A stretch of 64,000 nt of DNA, from assembly GCA_022647565.1 (NCBI GenBank), contig JALCLA010000001.1, positions 744,001 through 808,000 on the forward strand, read 5' to 3'. Below the pieces are notes generated by a model. That model was not told the origin of the DNA, searched no databases, and was given only the letters and a program-made list of their open reading frames with translations. The translations under genes were made by a program, and so were the position numbers. Positions 36,051 to 45,200 of the stretch are shown here, piece after piece (within the stretch, counting starts at the first letter, position 1; each line of letters begins with the position of its first letter). This DNA is from Chiayiivirga sp. (GTDB taxonomy: Bacteria > Pseudomonadota > Gammaproteobacteria > Xanthomonadales > Xanthomonadaceae).

Positions 36051-37871
36051 ATGGACGCGGCCCTGCCCACCCTGGCCCTGGTGGGAACGCCCAACAGCGG
36101 CAAGAGCTCGCTTTTCAATCGCCTGACCGGCGCCCGCCAGCGCGTTGCCAACTATGCCGGCGTCACCGTCGACAGCCGCGAAGGAACCTGCACCCTGACA
36201 CATGGCCGCTGGCGCGTGCTGGATCTGCCGGGCATCTACAGCCTGCGCGCCGGTTCCGCCGAGGAGCAACTGAGCCAGCGCGTCATCAACGGCTGGACCG
36301 CCACTCGGCTCGACGCCGTGGCTTGCGTCGTCGATGCCACCAACCCGGAGCTGGGACTGCTCCTGGCCCTGGAAGTGCTGGACAAGGGCCTGCCCATGGT
36401 GCTGGTCCTGACTGCCTCCGACCTGGTCGAGCCGGCGGCGCTGGAACGGGCGCGGGCCGGGCTGGAGGCCGCGCTGGGCATCCGGGTGACGACCAACTCG
36501 TCCACCGTGCGCGGCGGCAGCGATCGGGTTCGGCTTGAACTGGAGCGCCTCGCGCCGACGCAGGCCGGCGTCACTTCACCGCGTTCGACGACGGAGCGGG
36601 TGCGGCTGGCGCAGGCACTGGCGCAGGAATGGTTTACCGCCCCCGAGCGCAGTGCCACGATGCGTCGCCTCGATGCACTCACCCTGCACCCGATCCTCGG
36701 GCCCATGGTTCTGGCGGGGGTGCTGTTCCTGGTGTTCCAGGCGGTGTTCGCCTGGTCGGCCTACCCGAGCGATGCGATCGAGTCCCTCGTCGCGCAGGCG
36801 CAAGGCGCGCTAGGCACGGCGATGGCACCGGGGCCGCTGCGCGACCTGCTCACCGAGGCCGTGCTCGGCGGCGCCGGTGGCGTGCTCGTGTTCCTGCCGC
36901 CGATCCTGTTGCTATTCGCCTTCCTGGTGGTGCTGGAGGAGTCCGGCTACCTGCCGCGCGCGGCCTTCGTGCTGGATGCGCCGATGGCCAGGATCGGCCT
37001 GAGCGGTCGATCCGTCATCCCGTTGCTGTCCAGCTTCGCTTGCGCGGTTCCCGGCATCCTCGCCACCCGCACCATCGCCGACGCGCGCACGCGCCGGATG
37101 ACCCAGTTGCTCGCGCCCCTCATGACCTGCTCGGCGCGCTTGCCGGTGTACGCCCTGCTGATCGGCGCCTTCGTGCCGGCGCATCGCTTGGCACCTGGCG
37201 TGAACCTGCAGGGTCTGGTGCTGTTCGGGCTCTACGGATTCGGGATCGCGGCCGCGGTTCTCCTGGCCTGGGTGGTGCATCGGCGGCGCCACGCCGCGCC
37301 CGGCGAACTGATGATGGAACTGCCGGCATGGCGACGCCCCACCGTGCGCGCCATCGTCCTGGCATTGCGGGAACGGGCCGTGGTTTTCCTGCATCGCGTG
37401 GGCGGCGTGTTGCTGGCCCTGGCGGTGCTCATGTGGGCCCTGACCCGCTTCCCCGCTGCCCCCGCCGGCGCCGACCAGCCCGACATCTACTACAGCGCGG
37501 CCGGCATGATCGGGCGCACGCTGCAGCCGCTGCTGGCGCCCCTGGGCTTCGATTGGCAGATCAGCATCGCGCTGGTTCCGGGCCTGGCGGCGCGCGAAGT
37601 CGTGGTGGCGGCCCTGGGCACGATGTACGCCGCCCAGAACGACAGCGCACTGCCGGGCGTGCTGGCGGGAACCTGGTCGCTGGCCACCGCATTGTCGTTG
37701 CTGGCGTGGTTCGTGTTCGCGCCGCAATGCCTGTCCACCGTGGTGGTGCTGCGGCGCGAAACCGGCGGCTGGCGACTGCCCTGGATCGTGGTGCTCGGCT
37801 ATTTCGGCCTGGCCTGGGTGGCGGCCTGCGCGACCTACCAGCTGACCGCGTTCATCACCGGCGTGCCGTGA
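36051..37871 (+). CDS. feoB: Ferrous iron transporter FeoB
   Basis: A 606-residue inner-membrane Fe2+ importer. The N-terminal G domain has the P-loop GTPNSGKSSLFN (about 12-23), the DLPG motif (near 60) and switch region NYAGVTVDS. Here the G4 motif is TASDLVE instead of the usual NxxD, which could weaken guanine specificity. The membrane part has two Gate motifs with conserved cysteines (SSFACAVPGILATRT and APLMTCSARLPVYALL) and about nine helices. It is shorter than E. coli FeoB (773), with a short cytoplasmic spacer. Its TGA overlaps the next ATG (TGATG). Confidence 0.93.
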   Translation: MDAALPTLALVGTPNSGKSSLFNRLTGARQRVANYAGVTVDSREGTCTLTHGRWRVLDLPGIYSLRAGSAEEQLSQRVINGWTATRLDAVACVVDATNPELGLLLALEVLDKGLPMVLVLTASDLVEPAALERARAGLEAALGIRVTTNSSTVRGGSDRVRLELERLAPTQAGVTSPRSTTERVRLAQALAQEWFTAPERSATMRRLDALTLHPILGPMVLAGVLFLVFQAVFAWSAYPSDAIESLVAQAQGALGTAMAPGPLRDLLTEAVLGGAGGVLVFLPPILLLFAFLVVLEESGYLPRAAFVLDAPMARIGLSGRSVIPLLSSFACAVPGILATRTIADARTRRMTQLLAPLMTCSARLPVYALLIGAFVPAHRLAPGVNLQGLVLFGLYGFGIAAAVLLAWVVHRRRHAAPGELMMELPAWRRPTVRAIVLALRERAVVFLHRVGGVLLALAVLMWALTRFPAAPAGADQPDIYYSAAGMIGRTLQPLLAPLGFDWQISIALVPGLAAREVVVAALGTMYAAQNDSALPGVLAGTWSLATALSLLAWFVFAPQCLSTVVVLRRETGGWRLPWIVVLGYFGLAWVAACATYQLTAFITGVP

Positions 37872-38059
37872 TGCAGGAAATTCTCGTAATACTCGTCTTG
37901 CTGGTGGCGTTCGCGCACCTTGCCGGGCAGATCGTGTCGGCCTTGCGCGCTCCGCGCCAGGACACTGCCGCCGGCGATTGCGGCTCGTGTCCGGCCTCCG
38001 ATGCCTGCCACCGGCGCAGCGATTCCCCGTCGCGTGCGATCGAACCGGGTCAGGGCTGA
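37871..38059 (+). CDS. Small FeoB-associated Cys-rich membrane protein
   Basis: A 62-residue protein that overlaps the feoB stop by one base. One membrane helix (ILVILVLLVAFAHLAGQIV) is followed by a cysteine cluster CGSCPASDAC and a basic tail. This layout matches the FeoB-associated Cys-rich membrane proteins found after feoB in many bacteria. A role in handling iron at the exit of FeoB is inferred. It may replace FeoC, which is absent. Confidence 0.7.
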   Translation: MQEILVILVLLVAFAHLAGQIVSALRAPRQDTAAGDCGSCPASDACHRRSDSPSRAIEPGQG

Positions 38060-38099
38060 CGGCGCCGGAGCACCGCGGCCCGGATCATCCGGCACACGC

Positions 38100-38543
38100 T
38101 CACTTCGGACGGCGCAACAACACGGTGCGTGAACCCAGGTCATGCCAGGTGCGTCGCGTCGGATCGAACAGCGACCAGACAAAGCCGAGGCCGAGCGCAG
38201 CGAACGACAGCGTGGCCAGCGCGTAGCGCATCCACAGCGCACGCTGCGAGGGCGGAACGCCGTCGGGCGCAACGACCTGCAGCCGCCAGGGGCGCATCCC
38301 GAGCGTTTGCCCGCCGCGAAGCCATGAGCGCACGAAGTAGGCTCCGCTGGTCAGCCAACACAGCAGGAACAAGGCCCATTGTCCCGGACTGAGCGGCGCC
38401 AGCGGCTGGTTGCCGTGCAGGGCGAGCACGATGGCGCTGATCGCGAGCCACAGCGCCAGCACCGGGAACGCGTCGTAGACCATAGCGAGCAGGCGCCAGC
38501 CCAGCGCTGCCGGTCGTGATTCGATGGGTGGGCTCTGCCTCAT
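38100..38543 (-). CDS. RDD family membrane protein
   Basis: A 147-residue protein with three to four membrane helices and the RDD signature residues. It has WRLLAMVYDAF near residue 15, GQTLGMRPWRLQVV near 80, and DPTRRTWHDLGSRTVL near the C-terminus. RDD proteins have been linked to ion transport, but the function here is unknown. ATG at 38543 faces xerD across a 35-bp region containing an inverted repeat. It converges with the feo operon. Confidence 0.85.
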   Translation of the reverse strand: MRQSPPIESRPAALGWRLLAMVYDAFPVLALWLAISAIVLALHGNQPLAPLSPGQWALFLLCWLTSGAYFVRSWLRGGQTLGMRPWRLQVVAPDGVPPSQRALWMRYALATLSFAALGLGFVWSLFDPTRRTWHDLGSRTVLLRRPK

Positions 38544-38553
38544 GCGGCGCGCA

Positions 38554-38571
38554 GGATAGCAGCGGCTATCC
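38554..38571. promoter_or_regulatory. Inverted repeat between divergent RDD and xerD genes
   Basis: A perfect 7-bp inverted repeat (ggatagc / gctatcc) around agcg lies in the short region shared by both starts. Its right part, gctatcctgcgc, recurs at 39704-39715 upstream of dsbC, where TATCCT could serve as a -10 element. It could be an operator or simply two overlapping -10 boxes. Confidence 0.35.
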
Positions 38572-38578
38572 TGCGCGC

Positions 38579-39550
38579 ATGCCCAAGCTCTTGCATGGAT
38601 CTGCCGATGCCGTCACCGCACGTCGCCTCGCCGCGCGCGCTGCCAATCCGGCGCCGGCGGCGGAACAAGGCGTGATCGCGGAGTTCCTGGAACGTGCCTG
38701 GGCCGAGCAAGGCCTGTCGCGCCAGACCCAGGACAGCTATCGGCGCGATCTGGAGGGCTGGGCGCGCTGGCTCGCGGCCTCGGGATTGGTCTTGCTGGGC
38801 GCGGATCGCAGCGCCCTGCACCACTACCTGGCCTGGCGTGCCGAGCAGGGCTACCACGCGCGCAGCACCGCCCGCTTGCTGTCGGCGCTGCGGCGTTTCT
38901 ACGCGCAGATGCAGCGCCTGGGTCGGATCGAGGTCGATCCCACCGCCTTGCTTGCCAGTCCCCGGCTCGGCCGCGCCTTGCCCAAGGCCTTGTCGGAAAG
39001 CGAGGTGGAGGCCTTGCTGCAGGCGCCTGACATCGAACAGCCGGCGGGATTGCGTGATCGCGCCATGCTGGAACTGATGTACGGCGCCGGGCTGCGCGTG
39101 AGCGAACTGGTCGGGCTGGAAGCGGTGCAGCTCAACCTGCGCCAGGGTGCCTTGCGCGTCACCGGCAAGGGCGGAAAGGAACGCCTGCTGCCGCTGGGCG
39201 AGGAAGCCTTGCACTGGTTGCAGCGCTATCTCGACGTGGCCAGGCCACTGCTCGCGGGACGTCGTCCACTCGCCCCGCTGTTCCTCAGTCGGCGCGGCGC
39301 GGAACTCAGCCGCCAGGTGTTCTGGAAGTCGGTCAAGCAGATCGCGCTGCGGGCCGGCGTCGATCCGCGCAAGGTCAGCCCGCACGGCTTGCGGCACAGT
39401 TTCGCCACGCACCTGCTCAATCACGGGGCCGACCTGCGCGCGCTGCAACTGCTGCTGGGCCACAGCAGCCTGTCCACCACCCAGATCTATACCCTGGTGG
39501 CGAAGGAAGGCCTGAAGCGGATGCATGCCAGGCACCATCCGCGGGGGTGA
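38579..39550 (+). CDS. xerD: Site-specific tyrosine recombinase XerD
   Basis: A 323-residue tyrosine recombinase that, with XerC, resolves chromosome dimers at dif. The N-terminal SAM-like domain (about 35-120) is followed by the catalytic domain with Arg in GLRVSELVGL, Lys in TGKGGKERLLPL, HGLRHSFATH, LLGHSSLSTTQIY with the nucleophilic Tyr, all present. It is longer than typical XerD (about 298) owing to an extra N-terminal 25-30 residues, so a later start is possible. A single chromosomal gene next to housekeeping genes argues for XerD rather than a phage integrase. Confidence 0.9.
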   Translation: MPKLLHGSADAVTARRLAARAANPAPAAEQGVIAEFLERAWAEQGLSRQTQDSYRRDLEGWARWLAASGLVLLGADRSALHHYLAWRAEQGYHARSTARLLSALRRFYAQMQRLGRIEVDPTALLASPRLGRALPKALSESEVEALLQAPDIEQPAGLRDRAMLELMYGAGLRVSELVGLEAVQLNLRQGALRVTGKGGKERLLPLGEEALHWLQRYLDVARPLLAGRRPLAPLFLSRRGAELSRQVFWKSVKQIALRAGVDPRKVSPHGLRHSFATHLLNHGADLRALQLLLGHSSLSTTQIYTLVAKEGLKRMHARHHPRG

Positions 39551-39562
39551 GGACGAGCGCCT

Positions 39563-39622
39563 GCGTGCTGACCTAACGTCAGCACGCGCTCGACCGAACG
39601 CCCTCGACAGGAAGTCGAGGGC
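39563..39622 (+). terminator. Tandem hairpins after xerD
   Basis: Two perfect hairpins follow each other: gcgtgctgac / gtcagcacgc (39563-39587) and gccctcgac / gtcgagggc (39600-39622). Neither has a clear T-run. They may end or stabilise the xerD transcript. Confidence 0.5.
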
Positions 39623-39789
39623 CGGACCGACTTGGCGAGCGCAGGATGCGCGAGCCTGGTCGGACTGGCGGGGTTGGCGACGCCACTTCCTCGCCTGCCA
39701 TCCGCTATCCTGCGCCTCCAGCTGAACTTCCCGCCTCGGGCGCGGTCGCAGCCGGCGTTCCCCACCGATCAACCCACCCAGGACTTCCC

Positions 39790-40518
39790 ATGATCCGCTT
39801 GCTGGTCGCTGCCGTGCTCGGCGTTCTCTCGTATTCCGCGGTTGCCGCCGATGCCGCCGACGCCAAGGCGCGTGCCGCGATCCAGACCCTGGTGCCGGGG
39901 GCGAGCATCGATTCGATCTCGGACGCGGTCCTGCCCGGGTTCTACGAGGTCGTGCTGCAGGGCCAGATCGTCTACATCAGCCAAGATGGCAAGTACCTGC
40001 TGCAAGGTTCGATCTACGACATCGCCGGCAAGTCCGACCTGACCGAAGCCGCGCGCAGCAAGCTGCGCCGTGCGGCGCTCACCGGCGTCGGTGCCGACAA
40101 GCGCATCCGCTTCGCCCCGGACGAGGTCAAGCACACCGTCACCGTGTTCACCGACATCGACTGCGGCTACTGCCGCAAGCTGCATCAGGAGATGGCCGAA
40201 TACAACAAGCGCGGCATCGCGATCGACTACCTGTTCTTCCCGCGCGCCGGCGTGGGTTCGGAATCGTTCGACAAGGCGGTATCGGTGTGGTGCGCGGCGG
40301 ACCGCAAGAAGGCGATGACCGATGCCAAGGCCGGCAGCGAGTTGGACAAGAAGGAATGCGCCAACCCGATCGAAGAGGAGTACGCGCTGGGCAACAAGAT
40401 CGGGGTGAGTGGCACGCCGGCCGTGATCGCGGCCGATGGCACCCAGCTCGGCGGCTACCTGCCGCCCGAGCAGTTGCTGCAGCGCCTGGACGCACTGGCG
40501 GCCAAGGCCCCGCAGTAA
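39790..40518 (+). CDS. dsbC: Periplasmic thiol:disulfide isomerase DsbC
   Basis: A 242-residue exported protein. The signal peptide is about 1-20 (cleavage after SYSAVA), a dimerisation domain is at about 25-80, and a thioredoxin-fold domain has the active site CGYC (residues 125-128) and the cis-Pro loop GVSGTPAVI near 210. DsbC reshuffles wrong disulfides in exported proteins and is kept reduced by DsbD. It is relevant to the many cysteine-containing exported proteins in this window. ATG at 39790 is chosen; the upstream extension is intergenic. Confidence 0.93.
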   Translation: MIRLLVAAVLGVLSYSAVAADAADAKARAAIQTLVPGASIDSISDAVLPGFYEVVLQGQIVYISQDGKYLLQGSIYDIAGKSDLTEAARSKLRRAALTGVGADKRIRFAPDEVKHTVTVFTDIDCGYCRKLHQEMAEYNKRGIAIDYLFFPRAGVGSESFDKAVSVWCAADRKKAMTDAKAGSELDKKECANPIEEEYALGNKIGVSGTPAVIAADGTQLGGYLPPEQLLQRLDALAAKAPQ

Positions 40519-40540
40519 ACCGCTTCCTCGGCCGGACCCC

Positions 40541-40571
40541 ACGGGCCCGTCGGTCACGCCGGCGGGCCCGT
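40541..40571 (+). terminator. Terminator after dsbC
   Basis: A 9-bp hairpin (acgggcccg / cgggcccgt) with a 13-base loop that can pair partly. Only a short T-rich tail follows. It abuts the purL -10 element. Confidence 0.55.
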
Positions 40572-40576
40572 TCCGT

Positions 40577-40582
40577 TAAAAT
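40577..40582 (+). promoter_or_regulatory. Probable -10 element of the purL promoter
   Basis: TAAAAT matches the -10 consensus at five of six positions, 33 bp before the purL ATG, in very GC-rich surroundings. No good -35 element is visible because the dsbC terminator hairpin occupies that place. Confidence 0.4.
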
Positions 40583-40615
40583 GCCCCGTCTGTCTCTCCC
40601 GGAACCGTCCCGGAC

Positions 40616-43600
40616 ATGATCGTGCTCGTGGGCCGGCCGGCCCTGTCGCCGTACCAGCGCGACCGCCTCGAACATCGCTTGCGCCAGATCCATGCGCCGC
40701 TGCGCGTGGCAGGGTCGCACTGGATGTACTTCATCGACGCGCAGCCGGGCACCAAGCCGGAGCGCGAGATGCTGGGTCGCGTGTTGCAGGCCGACGTCGC
40801 GCCAGCACAAGACCTGGCCGGAAGCCTGCTGGTGGTGCCGCGGCTGGGCACGATTTCGCCATGGGCCAGCAAGGCAACCGAAATCCTCCGGGGGGCCGGA
40901 CAGCCCGTGCATAGGGTCGAGCGCGGATCCCGGTTGCTGCTGGAGGGCTTGCCCGCGCGCGATGCCGCGAACTGGGCCGCGCTGGCGCGTGCGTTGCACG
41001 ACCCGATGACACAGTCCCTGCTGCCGGATCTCGCGGCCGCGGCCGAACTGTTCCATGCGCGTCCGGCCGGGGCGCTCGAGCGCATTGCGCTGGACACGCT
41101 GCGCGAGGCCAACCTGCGCCTGGGCCTGGCCTTGTCGGACGACGAGATCGAGTACCTGGAGCAGCGCTACGGCGCGCTCGGTCGGGCGCCGACCGATGCC
41201 GAGCTGATGATGTTCGCGCAGGCCAACTCCGAGCATTGCCGGCACAAGATCTTCAATGCCGACTGGCGCATTGACGGCGAGACCCAGCCGTTGTCGCTGT
41301 TCCGCATGATCAAGCACACCCAGGCGCAGGCGCCGCAGCTCACGCTCAGCGCCTACAAGGACAATGCCGCGGTGGTGGAAGGGCATCCGGGCCAGCGTTT
41401 TCGCCCCGATCCGGACACGCAGGAATATCGCCACGAAGCTGCGCTGCCGAGCGCCTTCGCGATCAAAGTCGAAACCCACAACCATCCGACCGCGATCGCG
41501 CCTTTCCCCGGCGCCAGCACCGGGGCGGGCGGCGAGATCCGCGACGAAGGGGCCACCGGTCGTGGCGGCAAGCCCAAGGCCGGGCTTACCGGTTTCTCAG
41601 TCTCGCATCTGCGCATCCCGACCCTGCCGCAGCCGTGGGAGGCCGCGCGCGAGCTCAATCCGCGCATGGCCTCCGCATTCGAGATCATGCGCGACGGGCC
41701 GCTTGGTGGTGCCGCCTTCAACAACGAGTTCGGCCGCCCCAACCTGTGCGGCTATTTCCGCAGCTTCGAACTGCGCGAAACCGACACCCTGGTGCGCGCC
41801 TACGACAAGCCGATCATGCTGGCCGGCGGTCTCGGCGCGATCGACCGCGAGCAGGTGAAGAAGCTCGAGCTGCGCCCCGGCGATGCCGTGGTCGTGCTGG
41901 GTGGCCCCGCGATGCTGATCGGGCTCGGCGGCGGCGCGGCCTCGTCGCTGGCCTCGGGCCAGAGCTCCGAAGACCTCGACTTCGCCTCGGTGCAGCGCGA
42001 CAACCCGGAGATGGAGCGGCGCTGCCAGGAGGTGCTGGATCGCTGCGTGGCGCTGGGGCCGGCCAACCCGATCCGCAGCGCGCACGACGTCGGTGCCGGC
42101 GGCCTGTCGAACGCGATCCCCGAACTGCTGCACGATTCCGGTGTCGGCGGCATGATCGACCTGGCACGGATTCCCAGCGACGATCCCTCGCTGTCGCCGA
42201 TGCAGTTGTGGTGCAACGAGTCGCAGGAACGCTACGCGCTTGGCATCGCGGCAGACCGGCTGGCCGAGTTCGAGGCGATCTGCACGCGCGAACGCTGTCC
42301 CTATGCCGTGGTCGGCATCGCCACGCAGGACGAGCGCCTGGTGCTGCGGGACGCGGCGCAGGCCGAAGCGGCCATCGACATCCCGATGGACCTGCTGTTC
42401 GGCAAGGCTCCGAAGATGTTGCGCGATACCCAGCGCCCGATGGCGGCGCGCTGGCCGCGACTGGAGACGGCGCAGATCGACCTGCGCGAAGCGGCCTTGC
42501 GCGTGCTCTCGCACCCCAGCGTCGCGGCCAAGAACTTTCTCGTCACGATCGGCGACCGCAGCGTGGGCGGCCTGGTGGCGCGCGACCAGATGGTCGGGCC
42601 GTGGCAGCTGCCGCTGGCCGATTGCGCCATCACCCTCACCGACTTCGCCGGTGTCAGTGGCGAGGCCATGGCGCTGGGCGAGCGCACGCCGCTGGCCCTG
42701 ATCGATGCCGCCGCCGCTGCGCGCATGGCGGTGGGTGAGGCGATCACCAACCTCGCCGCGGCCCCGGTAGCCGAACTGGAGGAAGTGAAGCTGTCCGCCA
42801 ACTGGATGGCGGCGGCCTCGCATCCGGGCGAGGACGCCTTGCTGTTCGATGCGGTGCGCGCGGTGGGCATGGAGCTGTGCCCGGCGCTCGGCATCGGCAT
42901 TCCCGTGGGCAAGGACTCGCTCTCGATGCAGTCCCGCTTCCAGGCGGCCGATGGCCGGGTCCAGGCCGCGGTGTCGCCGGTCTCGCTGATCGTCACCGCG
43001 TTCGCGCGGGTCGAGGATGTACGCGGCCAGCTCACGCCGATGCTGAATCGCGAGGTCGAATCCGAGTTGTGGTTGATCGGCCTCGGTGCCGGGCAACGAC
43101 GCATGGGTGGCTCGATCCTCGGCCAGTGCTACGACGGATTCGGCGGCGCCGTGCCCGACCTCGACGAGCCCGCCACCCTGCGGTCCTTCTTCGACCTCAT
43201 CCAGGAAGCGCGCGCCGACGACCTGCTGCTCGCCTACCACGATCGCAGCGACGGCGGCGCCTTCGCTGCCTTGTGCGAGATGGCGTTCGCATCGCACCTC
43301 GGTCTGGAGCTCAATCTGGATGGCTGGGGCGAGGATGCCTTCCGCACCCTGTTCAACGAGGAACTCGGTGCCATCGTGCAGGTGGCGGCGGAAGACCGCG
43401 CCGCCTTCGCCGACCTGATCGACCGACACGAACTCACCCACTGTGCGCAGCGCATCGGCAAGCCGGTGCCCGCGGCGCGGGTTCGTGTCAGCGAAGCGCG
43501 CGAGACCCTGGCCGAGTGGAGCTGGACCGAACTGTTCGATGCCTGGTGGAGCGTGACCCACGCCATGCAGGCGCTGCGCGACGAACCCGGCTGCGCCGAC

Positions 43601-44467
43601 GAGGAGCGCGCCGCGAAGCGTGCGTTCGACGCGCCGCCGCTGGGCGTGAAACTGGGCTTCGATGCGACCGAGGACGTGGCCGCGCCCTTCATCGGCAGCG
43701 GTGCGCGCCCGCGGGTGGCAATCCTGCGCGAGCAGGGCGTGAACGGACAGACCGACATGGCGGCGGCCTTCGACCGCGCCGGCTTCGCCGCGATCGACGT
43801 GCACATGTCCGATCTCATCGCCGGACGCCAGTCGCTGCGCGATTTCACCGGGCTCGCGGCCTGCGGCGGATTCAGCTACGGCGACGTGCTGGGCGCAGGG
43901 CGCGGCTGGGCCACGTCCATCCTCGAACGCCCCGCGCTGCGCGACCAGTTCGCCGAGTTCTTCGCGCGTGGCGACAGCTTCAGCCTCGGGGTGTGCAACG
44001 GTTGCCAGATGCTGAGCCAGCTCAAGGCCCTGATCCCCGGTGCCGAACACTGGCCGCGTTTCCTGCGCAATCGCAGCGAGCAGTTCGAGGCGCGCCTGGC
44101 CCTGCTCGAAGTGCTGGAGTCGCCTTCGCTGTTCCTGCACGGCATGGCCGGCTCGCGCCTGCCCGTGGCGGTGGCACACGGCGAGGGGCGGGCCGAGTTC
44201 GACTCGCCCGCGCAGCGCGCCGCGGCCCGGGTGGCCTTGCGCTATGTCGAAGGCGACGGCAGCGTCGCGACGCGCTATCCGGCCAATCCGAATGGCTCGC
44301 CCGAGGGCATCACCGGACTCACCAGTGCCGATGGCCGCAGCACCTTGCTGATGCCGCATCCCGAGCGCGTGTTCCGCAGCGTGCAGTTGAGCTGGCGTCC
44401 GGTCGAGTGGGGCGAGGCCTCGCCCTGGCTGCGGATGTTCCGCAATGCCCGGCAGTGGGTGGGCTGA
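40616..44467 (+). CDS. purL: Phosphoribosylformylglycinamidine synthase (large fused form)
   Basis: A 1283-residue enzyme of purine synthesis that converts FGAR, ATP and glutamine to FGAM. It is the single-chain proteobacterial form (E. coli 1295). It contains the N-terminal PurS-like part, two AIR-synthase-like halves ([10 protein letters not shown] near 205, [18 protein letters not shown] near 285, then the second half with [12 protein letters not shown] near 760) and a C-terminal class I glutaminase with [12 protein letters not shown] (nucleophile Cys) and PHPERVFR (His, Glu). All key residues are present. The stop codon is immediately followed by the next gene's ATG. Confidence 0.97.
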   Translation: MIVLVGRPALSPYQRDRLEHRLRQIHAPLRVAGSHWMYFIDAQPGTKPEREMLGRVLQADVAPAQDLAGSLLVVPRLGTISPWASKATEILRGAGQPVHRVERGSRLLLEGLPARDAANWAALARALHDPMTQSLLPDLAAAAELFHARPAGALERIALDTLREANLRLGLALSDDEIEYLEQRYGALGRAPTDAELMMFAQANSEHCRHKIFNADWRIDGETQPLSLFRMIKHTQAQAPQLTLSAYKDNAAVVEGHPGQRFRPDPDTQEYRHEAALPSAFAIKVETHNHPTAIAPFPGASTGAGGEIRDEGATGRGGKPKAGLTGFSVSHLRIPTLPQPWEAARELNPRMASAFEIMRDGPLGGAAFNNEFGRPNLCGYFRSFELRETDTLVRAYDKPIMLAGGLGAIDREQVKKLELRPGDAVVVLGGPAMLIGLGGGAASSLASGQSSEDLDFASVQRDNPEMERRCQEVLDRCVALGPANPIRSAHDVGAGGLSNAIPELLHDSGVGGMIDLARIPSDDPSLSPMQLWCNESQERYALGIAADRLAEFEAICTRERCPYAVVGIATQDERLVLRDAAQAEAAIDIPMDLLFGKAPKMLRDTQRPMAARWPRLETAQIDLREAALRVLSHPSVAAKNFLVTIGDRSVGGLVARDQMVGPWQLPLADCAITLTDFAGVSGEAMALGERTPLALIDAAAAARMAVGEAITNLAAAPVAELEEVKLSANWMAAASHPGEDALLFDAVRAVGMELCPALGIGIPVGKDSLSMQSRFQAADGRVQAAVSPVSLIVTAFARVEDVRGQLTPMLNREVESELWLIGLGAGQRRMGGSILGQCYDGFGGAVPDLDEPATLRSFFDLIQEARADDLLLAYHDRSDGGAFAALCEMAFASHLGLELNLDGWGEDAFRTLFNEELGAIVQVAAEDRAAFADLIDRHELTHCAQRIGKPVPAARVRVSEARETLAEWSWTELFDAWWSVTHAMQALRDEPGCADEERAAKRAFDAPPLGVKLGFDATEDVAAPFIGSGARPRVAILREQGVNGQTDMAAAFDRAGFAAIDVHMSDLIAGRQSLRDFTGLAACGGFSYGDVLGAGRGWATSILERPALRDQFAEFFARGDSFSLGVCNGCQMLSQLKALIPGAEHWPRFLRNRSEQFEARLALLEVLESPSLFLHGMAGSRLPVAVAHGEGRAEFDSPAQRAAARVALRYVEGDGSVATRYPANPNGSPEGITGLTSADGRSTLLMPHPERVFRSVQLSWRPVEWGEASPWLRMFRNARQWVG

Positions 44468-44468
44468 G

Positions 44469-45200
44469 ATGTCACCGCTGCGACGCTTCATCCTCACCGC
44501 CACGTTCTGGCTGCCGGCGATGTTCTTCCTCTGGTACCTCCTGAGCAGCGCGGTGGTGTATCCGGTGATCCGGCTCACCGCGGTCGTGTTCTCGCTCTGG
44601 ATGCCCGATCTGCTGCTGGAGATGGGGCAGGACTACCACCAGGCCCTGTATGCCTACGCCGCCAATGTGAGCGGCGTGCCGGGCTTGCCGGCCGCGAAAC
44701 TCGCGGTGGAGGAGCAGCGCACCAACGTGCTGATCTACTGCTACGGCGTGCCCCTGCTGTTCGGACTGGTGGTGGCCACGCCCCTGAACTGGCGCCGCAC
44801 CTGGCTGCAGTTGGGCATCGGCTTTGCCGTACTCACCGCCATGGAAACCTTCGGCCTGGTGGGCGAAGTGCTCAAGACCATGGCCTTCGGCGTGCGCGCG
44901 GCGATCGAGGCCGCTCTGGGCGCGATGCAGTACGCTCACGTCGCGGCACCGGCCGGGGCGGCGGCGGAACAGAACATGCACCTGGCCCTGGCGCAACACG
45001 GATTGAGCATCGATGGCATCGGCCTGATGTACCAGTTCGGCTACCTGGTGCTGCCGGCGGTGGTGCCGGTGGCCTTGTGGATCGTGATGAACCGGTCCTT
45101 CCTGGAGAGCCTCGTGGGCTGGAGCGGGGAACCCGGGGGCGAGGCCGCCGGTCCGAGGGGTGGATCGGCGGATACGGCGAGTGGAGGGAAGAGCACGTGA
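44469..45200 (+). CDS. Inner-membrane protein, possibly exosortase-associated, co-translated with gspE
   Basis: A 243-residue protein with about four membrane helices: FILTATFWLPAMFFLWYLLS near the N-terminus, VLIYCYGVPLLFGLVV, IGFAVLTAMETFGLV, and FGYLVLPAVVPVALWI. A Gly-rich polar tail follows. The pattern resembles the small proteins found beside exosortase H genes in Xanthomonadaceae, but no exosortase is in this window and the resemblance is weak. It starts 1 bp after purL and its TGA overlaps the gspE GTG (GTGA), so its translation is linked to the secretion operon. Confidence 0.6.
   Translation: MSPLRRFILTATFWLPAMFFLWYLLSSAVVYPVIRLTAVVFSLWMPDLLLEMGQDYHQALYAYAANVSGVPGLPAAKLAVEEQRTNVLIYCYGVPLLFGLVVATPLNWRRTWLQLGIGFAVLTAMETFGLVGEVLKTMAFGVRAAIEAALGAMQYAHVAAPAGAAAEQNMHLALAQHGLSIDGIGLMYQFGYLVLPAVVPVALWIVMNRSFLESLVGWSGEPGGEAAGPRGGSADTASGGKST

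Noticed and set aside
39563..39622. Tandem hairpins after xerD as a possible dif or recombination site
   Set aside because: The arms do not resemble the XerC/XerD binding halves of dif, and the hairpins are better explained as transcript-end structures.
41597..44578. 993-codon open frame on the minus strand
   Set aside because: It is antisense to purL, and its translation is low-complexity, rich in Arg/Gly/His/Ala, with no domain.
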